From positions 1 to 12,218 of the forward strand of contig JAJZNY010000155.1 in the NCBI GenBank assembly GCA_021852245.1: a stretch of DNA of 12,218 bases, read 5' to 3'. A model generated the notes under the pieces. That model made no database searches. It was given only the letters and a program-made list of their open reading frames with translations, and was not told where the DNA came from. Below are positions 1 to 5,466 of the stretch, one piece after another. This DNA is from Planctomycetota bacterium. Its GTDB lineage: Bacteria; Planctomycetota; Phycisphaerae; WQYP01. Position 1 is the stretch's first letter; every line of letters starts with the position of its first letter. The translations under genes were made by a program, and so were the position numbers.

Positions 1-515
1 AAACCTACCGCAGCGGCATGGCCATCATCACCGCCAGCACCATCCGAACCAGCCCTGCAGCTCTGTCGCCGAAAATCAAAAGCCTCAATTACCTCAACAA
101 TATCATGGCCAAATGGGAGGCGATTGATGCCGGCGTTTCCGAAGCGGTCATGCTGAACCAGCACGGGTATGTGTGCGAGTGTACGGCGGACAATATTTTT
201 ATCGTGCGGGACGGTGTGGTCTTCACACCACCGGAAGAGAGCGGCATTCTTTTGGGCATTACGCGCGGTACGGTGATTGAACTGGCCGCCCGAAACGAAA
301 TTCAGGTTCGGCAGGTGAATCTCACCCGACATGATCTTTATACCGCCGACGAATGCTTCCTTACAGGCACCGGGGCAGAAATCGTGCCGGTGACCAGCAT
401 TGACCGTCGTGCGGTCGGTGACGGTTACGTCGGATCCGTCACCCGCCTGCTCACCGACGCTTTTCGACAGGAAGTGCGGACTCCGGCCCCAAGTCCGATT
501 GCCGCTGGCGTCTGA
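1..515 (+). CDS. ilvE: Branched-chain amino acid aminotransferase, C-terminal part (5' end outside window)
   Basis: PLP enzyme of fold type IV that transfers the amino group between glutamate and the keto acids of valine, leucine and isoleucine in the cytoplasm. The reading frame is already open at base 3 and runs 170 codons to TGA at 513-515, so this is roughly the C-terminal half of a protein usually near 300 residues; the ATG at 18 is internal. The PLP-binding lysine is in the signature IKSLNYLNN (Lys codon 78-80). It is followed by the family pattern of an acidic AIDAGVSEAVMLN stretch, ECTADNIFIV (cofactor phosphate side), GITRGTVIELA, and the C-terminal LTRHDLYTADECFLTGTGAE. Class IV relatives (D-amino-acid transaminase, aminodeoxychorismate lyase) share the fold, but the LNYLNN and TADECFLTGT segments fit the branched-chain enzyme best. 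The gene converges on the next one with a 10-base gap. Confidence 0.93.
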   Translation, partial: TYRSGMAIITASTIRTSPAALSPKIKSLNYLNNIMAKWEAIDAGVSEAVMLNQHGYVCECTADNIFIVRDGVVFTPPEESGILLGITRGTVIELAARNEIQVRQVNLTRHDLYTADECFLTGTGAEIVPVTSIDRRAVGDGYVGSVTRLLTDAFRQEVRTPAPSPIAAGV

Positions 516-525
516 CCGGCAAACC

Positions 526-1398
526 TTACCCCAGTATCGGGCGCAAAAAGGCGAAGCTCTTTTCAGCCGCCTCGTGCGGTCGGGCGGTGTGGGTGTATAG
601 TTCAACCGTGACAAACCGATCATATTTTGTACGCCGCATGGCCCGGGCGATGGCATGGAAATCAACCGTCCCGGTGCCGGGAATCAAGTGATAATGTTTG
701 CGGCCCGGCAGGTCTTCGACGTGGCAATTCCATATCCGCCCGCGCAGCATCTGCATCACCTGCGACGGCTTTTCGCCCAGCACGATACTGTGCCCCAAGT
801 CCAGATTTGCGCCCAACCGGTTGCTGCCGAGTTTCGCGATAAGAGATCGCAATTCGTGTGCCCATTCCACCAGCAGCAGCGGTTCACATTCGATCCCGAC
901 ATCAATGCCCAACTGCTCAGCTTTTGCCAAAATCGGCTTGAGCGATTCAGCAAGTTGACGCAGGGCCTTTTCCGGCGGCATCTCCGGCAGAGCTTTACCG
1001 CTGGTGATGCTGATATTTTTCGCCCCGATCCGTCGGGCAAATTCCAGCGTATGGAGAATCATCCGGATACGGTCCCGGCGCAGTGCGGCCTGCGGAGATA
1101 CCAGCGACGGTTCAAAGAATGGTTCAGGCGGGGGATTTTTCCAATATCCGAAAGTGCAATTGGCGTTCACATTCGAAACACTTAATCCTGCTTTTTCCAG
1201 TTCACAGCTGATCGCAATGGCTTCGCGCCCCGGAGTTTTGGGATACCAATGTGGTTTGTCGGCCAGAATCTCAATGCCGTCGTAGCCAATCGCCCCGACA
1301 GCGCGGATTGCCTCCAGGAGAGAGAATCGGGTGAAGCCGTTGCTTGCATAGGCGAGTTTCGGGCGGTTGTTCATAGGGATGCAATATATCCGGTGCAT
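526..1398 (-). CDS. Sugar phosphate isomerase/epimerase-like TIM-barrel protein (AP endonuclease 2 fold)
   Basis: A 290-residue single-domain protein of the xylose-isomerase-like TIM-barrel superfamily; the substrate is unknown. What I see: an N-terminal LAYASNGFTRFSLLEAI strand-helix unit, then GYDGIEIL (about 39-45). Metal-ligand positions expected for the fold follow: Glu170 in GIECEP, Asp200 and His203 in LDLGHS, His226 in NCHVED and Glu266 in TVELY. HLIPGTGTVDF (237-247) before the last strand is typical of the epimerase-like members. Family members isomerise or epimerise sugars or inositols, or cleave DNA at abasic sites; the length and HLIPGTG loop argue for a small-molecule substrate. 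An alternative ATG lies at 1374, eight codons in (MNNRPKLAY), close to where relatives begin; neither start has a strong ribosome-binding site. It diverges from kdoO across 84 bases and has no operon partner here. Confidence 0.8.
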   Translation of the reverse strand: MHRIYCIPMNNRPKLAYASNGFTRFSLLEAIRAVGAIGYDGIEILADKPHWYPKTPGREAIAISCELEKAGLSVSNVNANCTFGYWKNPPPEPFFEPSLVSPQAALRRDRIRMILHTLEFARRIGAKNISITSGKALPEMPPEKALRQLAESLKPILAKAEQLGIDVGIECEPLLLVEWAHELRSLIAKLGSNRLGANLDLGHSIVLGEKPSQVMQMLRGRIWNCHVEDLPGRKHYHLIPGTGTVDFHAIARAMRRTKYDRFVTVELYTHTARPHEAAEKSFAFLRPILG

Positions 1399-1427
1399 CG
1401 CCGGGCCGCATGCCGCCGCCGGACACT

Positions 1428-1455
1428 TTGTGAGTTCTTAACTTGCCGCTAAAAT
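1428..1455 (+). promoter_or_regulatory. Candidate sigma70 promoter for kdoO
   Basis: TTGTGA (1428-1433) and TAAAAT (1450-1455) are separated by 16 bases, in the 84-base divergent gap. Transcription would start near 1462, leaving a short leader with the AAAGGA ribosome-binding site at 1471-1476, six bases before the ATG. Seen by eye only; the -35 matches four of six and the -10 five of six consensus positions. Confidence 0.35.
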
Positions 1456-1482
1456 TTTGCCATTCGATGGAAAGGATGTTTC

Positions 1483-2361
1483 ATGGATCGTCTATTTGAG
1501 TTACCCCTGACCCGTTGGGATGAGGCCTTGGATTCTTCACGCCAGGAGCTTGCGACCGACGCAATGGAATCGGGCAAGGTGGTGTTTCTGCCGCAGCTTA
1601 CGTTCCAATTTCATGATGAGGAGAAGAAGTTCCTTACCCCATCTTGGAGTAACGGGGCGGCAAAAAATATCAGTTACGACTCAAATACCGGCAAAATTCA
1701 GGGTATGGAAGGTGAATCGGCGGATAAGGCCGCACTGGCCGCCATGCTGCAGCGCTATGCCGATTCCACCACATCATTGTTGCAGAATCTCTTTCCGCGC
1801 TACAAACCGGCTCTGATACGGGGCCGCACCAGCTATCGCCCCGTGGAGATCAAGGGACGGCCCGCAAAAATCACCAAGGACGACACCCGCCTTCATCCCG
1901 ACCAGTTCCCCGCCCGCCCGGTGCAGGGAAATCGTATCATCCGCGTTTTCTGCAATGTCAATCCGCACGGCAAGGGACGGGATTGGCGTATCGGCGAACC
2001 GTTTGCGGGGTTTGCCCAGAAATTTTTCCCCCGGCTCAAGCCGCCATTTCCGGGATCATTGGCGTTACAATATCTTTTCCGCGTTACCCGCACAAAACGC
2101 ACGATGTACGACCATTACATGCTGCAGCTTCACGATCAGGGGAAGATGGACGACCATTATCAAAAAACCGCCCCGCAGAGTGCCTTCAGTTTCCCGGCGC
2201 AGTGCACATGGCTCTGCTTCACCGATGAGGTGCTCCACGCCGTCGATGCCGGGCAGTATCTGTTGGAGCAGACCTACCGCCTGCCGGTGGGGGCGATGCG
2301 CGACCCGGAAAAATCGCCGCTACGCGTATTGGAACGCATGGCGGGCCGGGCACTGGTGTAA
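1483..2361 (+). CDS. kdoO: Kdo hydroxylase (Fe(II)/2-oxoglutarate dioxygenase)
   Basis: Predicted to hydroxylate C3 of the outer Kdo sugar on Kdo2-lipid A, giving Ko (D-glycero-D-talo-oct-2-ulosonic acid), with O2, Fe(II) and 2-oxoglutarate. The 292-residue length matches the KdoO family known from Burkholderia and Yersinia. Visible family landmarks are TSYRPVEIKGRPAKITKDDTR (split around 116-136), the iron-binding pair His138-x-Asp140 in RLHPDQFPARP, RIIRVFCNVNP (151-161), WRIGEPF, the MYDHYMLQLHD block (208-218), TWLCFTDEVLHAVDAGQY with the distal iron ligand His252, LEQTYRLP, and SPLRVLERMAG at the end. There is no signal peptide, consistent with action on the cytoplasmic face of the inner membrane. 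An AAAGGA site sits six bases before the ATG. The gene is not beside Kdo transferase here, but LPS core genes lie about 5 kb away. Confidence 0.88.
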   Translation: MDRLFELPLTRWDEALDSSRQELATDAMESGKVVFLPQLTFQFHDEEKKFLTPSWSNGAAKNISYDSNTGKIQGMEGESADKAALAAMLQRYADSTTSLLQNLFPRYKPALIRGRTSYRPVEIKGRPAKITKDDTRLHPDQFPARPVQGNRIIRVFCNVNPHGKGRDWRIGEPFAGFAQKFFPRLKPPFPGSLALQYLFRVTRTKRTMYDHYMLQLHDQGKMDDHYQKTAPQSAFSFPAQCTWLCFTDEVLHAVDAGQYLLEQTYRLPVGAMRDPEKSPLRVLERMAGRALV

Positions 2362-2368
2362 CTTAAGT

Positions 2369-2393
2369 AAACGGGCTGATCTGCCCCGGGTTT
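2369..2393 (+). terminator. Weak hairpin after kdoO, possible terminator
   Basis: AAACGGGC (2369-2376), a six-base loop, then GCCC and GTTT separated by a three-base bulge (CGG). The stem is eight base pairs and ends in three T residues at 2391-2393, eight bases past the kdoO stop. Modest support only. Confidence 0.28.
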
Positions 2394-2497
2394 CATTGGT
2401 TCGCCTCGGCGGGCGTCCTTTTCAAATCCATATCATTCAAATACGGAACCATCCCGTAGTTCCATTCTGTCCGCCTTGCCGTTCACGGCGGGGATAT

Positions 2498-2526
2498 TTG
2501 ACACTCCCCATAGGGTCAACTATAGA
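2498..2526 (+). promoter_or_regulatory. Sigma70 promoter of the aldo/keto reductase gene, with an overlapping inverted repeat
   Basis: A perfect -35 TTGACA (2498-2503), a 17-base spacer and TATAGA (2521-2526) lie 58 bases before the reductase start. The -35 hexamer is also the left arm of an inverted repeat TTGAC-N12-GTCAA (2498-2502 and 2515-2519) that fills the spacer. That placement would suit a repressor or activator site, but no regulator gene is adjacent. The rest of the 223-base gap 2362-2584 shows short hairpins such as TACGG-N7-CCGTA (near 2441-2457) and nothing coding. Confidence 0.6.
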
Positions 2527-2584
2527 TAATCATCGATAGAACTCGCTGAAGCGATGCAGGCCCAGAATAGAAGGAGCACTCATC

Positions 2585-3583
2585 ATGATGCCGACGCGTG
2601 AATTGGGTAAATCCGGTTTGAGAGTGACACCCATGATCTTTGGTGCATGGGCCGTCGGCGGATGGATGTGGGGAGGTGCCGATGATCACCAATCGATCGA
2701 TGCGATTCGAGCGTCAATCGATGCGGGCGTTACCACCATCGACACCGCCGCCATCTATGGAATGGGCCACAGCGAAACGCTCGTAGGCAGGGCCATCGCC
2801 GGCTACCCGCGCGATAAAGTGATCATTGCCACCAAATGCGGTATGCGCTGGGATGACCCGGAGGGTGCGGGCGTTGACCCGTGGAATCAGAAGACACCGG
2901 ACGGCCGGGACGTGGTGATCCGCAAAAATTCGCGCCCCGCAAGCATTGCGTGGGAAGTCGAGCAGAGCCTCAAGCGACTCAATACCGACTACATCGATCT
3001 TTACCAGATTCATTGGCCCGACACCTCGACTCCATTTGAAGACTCGATGTCCGCCATGGAAAAACTCCGCAAGGCCGGCAAGGTGCGGGCCATCGGCGTA
3101 AGCAACTACAGCGTTGACCAGATGAAGCAGGCGATGAAAGCCGGGCTGCTCTCCAGCTTGCAGCCGCCGTACAGCGTCGTGCGCCGGGGCATTGAGCAGG
3201 AAATACTCCCGTTCTGTCAACAAAACCAGATCGGCGTCATTGTTTATTCTCCGCTGGAACGAGGGCTGCTGACCGGCAAGGTTACCCCGGATCGGAAATT
3301 CCCCCCGGGCGATCATCGCAATGAACACAAGCTCTTCACGGTTGAAAACCGGCAGAAAATTATCGCCGCACTCGAATCGATCCGGCCGATCGCTGATCGA
3401 TACAAGGCCAATTTTGCCCAGATCATCATCAATTACACCATGCAGGTTCCGGGGATCACCGCCGCCCTGGTTGGTGCGCGAAATGTCGAGCAGGCCCGTT
3501 CCAACGCCTACGCCATGACCTTCACCCTCACACCTGACGAATGCAAGGCCATCCGCCGGGCGTTTGATCCTCTGGTGGTCTGA
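2585..3583 (+). CDS. Aldo/keto reductase family oxidoreductase
   Basis: NADPH-dependent reduction of an aldehyde or ketone, or the reverse; the substrate cannot be told. The 332-residue length and (beta/alpha)8 barrel pattern are typical. The full catalytic tetrad is present when counted from the first Met: Asp53 and Tyr58 in TIDTAAIYGMGHSE, Lys84 in IIATKCG and His143 in YQIHWPD. Other family marks are GKVRAIGVSNYS (165-176), YSPLERGLLTGKV (221-233) and the C-terminal cofactor segment PGITAALVGARNVEQ (289-303). The GLLTGK stretch and the N-terminal RELGKSGLRV place it with the YajO/Tas/IolS-like bacterial branch (AKR11-13 type) rather than the short AKR5 enzymes. AAGGAG at 2571-2576 is eight bases from the first of two adjacent ATGs (2585, 2588). 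It appears monocistronic, with a near-consensus promoter. Confidence 0.92.
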   Translation: MMPTRELGKSGLRVTPMIFGAWAVGGWMWGGADDHQSIDAIRASIDAGVTTIDTAAIYGMGHSETLVGRAIAGYPRDKVIIATKCGMRWDDPEGAGVDPWNQKTPDGRDVVIRKNSRPASIAWEVEQSLKRLNTDYIDLYQIHWPDTSTPFEDSMSAMEKLRKAGKVRAIGVSNYSVDQMKQAMKAGLLSSLQPPYSVVRRGIEQEILPFCQQNQIGVIVYSPLERGLLTGKVTPDRKFPPGDHRNEHKLFTVENRQKIIAALESIRPIADRYKANFAQIIINYTMQVPGITAALVGARNVEQARSNAYAMTFTLTPDECKAIRRAFDPLVV

Positions 3584-3603
3584 TGCCGGGCACCTTCTCA
3601 GGC

Positions 3604-3632
3604 TTGCCTAACCCGCGGCGCGCTGTTATCAC
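3604..3632 (+). promoter_or_regulatory. Possible promoter for the haemoglobin lipoprotein
   Basis: TTGCCT (3604-3609), a 17-base spacer, then TATCAC (3627-3632). Each box matches four of six consensus positions. The predicted start near 3639 gives a leader of about 70 bases. It is the best hexamer pair I found in the 109-base gap after the reductase, but it is weak. Confidence 0.25.
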
Positions 3633-3707
3633 ATCATCCGGCGGAGGCGATATCCGGCCGCGAGGGTCGGCGTTTCCGGTCGTCTGGTATCAATGAAGGA
3701 GTTCCCA

Positions 3708-4175
3708 GTGCGGCATCAAAGTGTTCTACGGTCAGTACGCTCGATGGCGGTGCTTCCCACGGCTCTGGTGGCGGCGGTCCTCTTGGGTGGCTGTGCACAA
3801 TCCACTTCCAATATGGCGGCGCCGAGTCTTTACAGCCAGCTTGGCGGGCAGCAGGGAATTACCACAGTCGTCCATGCATTCCTGATCAACGTCAGCAAAG
3901 ATCCACGTATCAACGGCCGATTTGCCCATGCCAATATCGCAAAACTGCAGACGGCGCTCGTTAACCAGATCGGGCAGCTTTCCGGCGGACCGCAGGTCTA
4001 CACCGGCCCGGACATGTATCAGGCCCACAAAGGAATGCACATTACCGACGCCCAGTGGAATGCCTTCATGGAAGATTTTTCCGATACGCTGAAAGAAGAA
4101 CATGTCACACCGGTCGCGCAGCAGGAACTCATCGACCTGCTGGCTCCCATGAAATCCGACATCGTCGGTCATTGA
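3708..4175 (+). CDS. Group 1 truncated haemoglobin with lipoprotein signal peptide
   Basis: A haem-binding 2-on-2 globin predicted to be exported and lipid-anchored. I chose GTG 3708 because a perfect AAGGAG (3696-3701) lies six bases before it; the in-frame ATG at 3693 would put that site inside the gene. From GTG the protein has 155 residues. The order is a basic start, a hydrophobic stretch (about 14-28), lipobox LGGC with Cys29, a short Ser/Ala linker, then the globin from about residue 41. Globin marks are LYSQLGGQQGI, VSKDPRINGRF, SGGPQVYTG and the proximal histidine, His107, in AHKGMHIT; the end is LLAPMKSDIV. Aligned by eye to mycobacterial trHbN, both polar distal residues (Tyr B10, Gln E11) are Leu, so the pocket looks nonpolar. 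Roles in NO/O2 handling or redox sensing are known for relatives; the role here is open. Confidence 0.85.
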   Translation: MRHQSVLRSVRSMAVLPTALVAAVLLGGCAQSTSNMAAPSLYSQLGGQQGITTVVHAFLINVSKDPRINGRFAHANIAKLQTALVNQIGQLSGGPQVYTGPDMYQAHKGMHITDAQWNAFMEDFSDTLKEEHVTPVAQQELIDLLAPMKSDIVGH

Positions 4176-4202
4176 TCGCCGATGTCGTCAAGCGCCGATT
4201 TC

Positions 4203-4244
4203 GGTCCGGTGCATTCCCCAGCTGATTGGGTGAATGCACCGACC
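4203..4244 (+). terminator. Long near-perfect hairpin downstream of the haemoglobin gene
   Basis: GGTGCATTC (4208-4216) pairs perfectly with GAATGCACC (4232-4240). Inside, CCCA/TGGG pairs around a GCTGAT loop with one bulged T (4231). Outside, GGTC/GACC extends the stem past one bulged C (4207). In total about 17 pairs, starting 27 bases after the globin stop. No T-run follows, so it is not a textbook intrinsic terminator. It could stop transcription without a U-tract, protect the 3' end, or regulate the following Rnf-like pair. The rest of 4176-4368 shows nothing else convincing. Confidence 0.45.
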
Positions 4245-4410
4245 AACGCGCTGATCACGCTCGACGGCGAAACGGCATCTGTAGCGCCATGCAAAAATCC
4301 GGCGGAACCGGAGGCTGGCCATACGCCCACACTGGCTGGAAGTTCATCATCGCATAAAATAGCACGCAATGCGATTATTGACCGCTGGATTTCGGCCTCT
4401 CCTCAACCCC

Positions 4411-5466
4411 ATGATCGGGGGAATCTATTTCGGGCCGCCCAGTTGGCATCTGCCCGATATTCCGCCCGTTACGATGGATCAACACCGTGACGCACCCCCG
4501 CACCCCGCCGACCGCAGGCAACTTTGCGAGTATCTGGCGGCCGCCGATCTGGGCCAGACGCATCCGCAGTTTCCGTCGCTGGCGACTCAGACGGCGTCGA
4601 TAAGCGGGCGGAAAATTAAAAAAATCATTATCAGCGCCCTGTCCATCATTCCTGAATCGCGTATCGGCGCAATCTGTGCAAAAATAAACCCGGCGGAAAT
4701 CCTGGCCGGCATGGATCTGATCACCAGGATATTTTCGTCCCCCACGACGGTGCTGGCCTATGAGCGCATCGATTATCGCGAGCTGCGCCCGCTGCTGAAG
4801 CTGGCACGATCGCGCTGTCGGCTTTTGCCGCTGGTGTCCCGATATCCGGCCGCTCATCCTGCGATTCTTGCCCGAATCGTCGCCGGCTGCCGCAGCGCGG
4901 ATCCGCTTGAAGAGGGAATACTCACCGTTGATCTGCTCACATGCCTGCTGCTGGGCCGATCGCTGCTCCAAGGGGCACTCTGTTCACATCGCCCGGTGCA
5001 GATATTCCTCTCCGGCGTTTCTCCCCGCGTCGTCTGGGCGAAAATCGGTTCGCCGGTTCGGGATGTGTTTTTACAAGCGGGAATCGATCCCGGGGCCATG
5101 CAGTGCATTGCTAATGGTTTGCTGACGGGGCGGGAAATCGATCCGGCAACGGCCAAGGTGGATTCTGCACTCGAGACTTTGGCACTGCGCCTTCGTCCTG
5201 AGCCGGAAACGCCGGTGGACTGCATCCGCTGCGGGTGGTGCGTACAGACCTGTCCGGTTGCCATCAATCCCGCCGCTCTTTACGCCGCCCAGTGTCTGCA
5301 TGATGGAGTTGCCCAGGCAAACCCGCGCGACGCCATGGCCTGCATCGATTGCGGTTTGTGCACCTACATCTGCCCGTCGCGGCTTCCTCTGGCCGCCTGC
5401 ATGGAAGATATGCGCAATCGCGTCGAATTTAATCTCGTGTCGGTCGTGGGGGACTCTTCGGTATGA
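4411..5466 (+). CDS. Reduced RnfC-like double [4Fe-4S] electron-transfer protein
   Basis: Resembles RnfC/NqrA-type subunits of ion-translocating oxidoreductases but is much shorter (351 residues from ATG 4411). ATG 4369, 14 codons upstream in frame, is an alternative; neither start has a clear ribosome-binding site. I prefer 4411 because MIGGIYFGPP resembles the GGIHPPE start of RnfC. Next come an RnfC-like IIISALSIIPES segment (cf. the NAxECEP core), PAEILAGMDLI, and VWAKIGSPVRDVFLQAGI, matching the conserved RLGTPVRDLL region. Two clusters, CIRCGWCVQTCP (5221-5256) and CIDCGLCTYICP (5341-5376), carry all eight cysteines. The N-terminal barrel-sandwich domain and the Gly-rich GGAGFPT flavin/NADH motif of RnfC are not recognisable. 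It probably passes electrons to or from its partner, the RnfD-like membrane protein, whose ATG overlaps its stop (ATGA, 5463-5466). Confidence 0.72.
   Translation: MIGGIYFGPPSWHLPDIPPVTMDQHRDAPPHPADRRQLCEYLAAADLGQTHPQFPSLATQTASISGRKIKKIIISALSIIPESRIGAICAKINPAEILAGMDLITRIFSSPTTVLAYERIDYRELRPLLKLARSRCRLLPLVSRYPAAHPAILARIVAGCRSADPLEEGILTVDLLTCLLLGRSLLQGALCSHRPVQIFLSGVSPRVVWAKIGSPVRDVFLQAGIDPGAMQCIANGLLTGREIDPATAKVDSALETLALRLRPEPETPVDCIRCGWCVQTCPVAINPAALYAAQCLHDGVAQANPRDAMACIDCGLCTYICPSRLPLAACMEDMRNRVEFNLVSVVGDSSV

Noticed and set aside
655..1185. 176-codon open frame opposite the isomerase gene
   Set aside because: Antisense shadow of a clear family gene; its composition (Arg, Gln, Phe rich) reflects the GC-rich complementary codons.
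2714..3328. 204-codon open frame opposite the aldo/keto reductase
   Set aside because: Antisense shadow; the plus strand encodes a complete catalytic tetrad in a conserved family.
4182..4490. 102-codon open frame between the globin and the RnfC-like gene
   Set aside because: It spans the long hairpin, overlaps the RnfC-like gene in another frame, has no ribosome-binding site and resembles no family.
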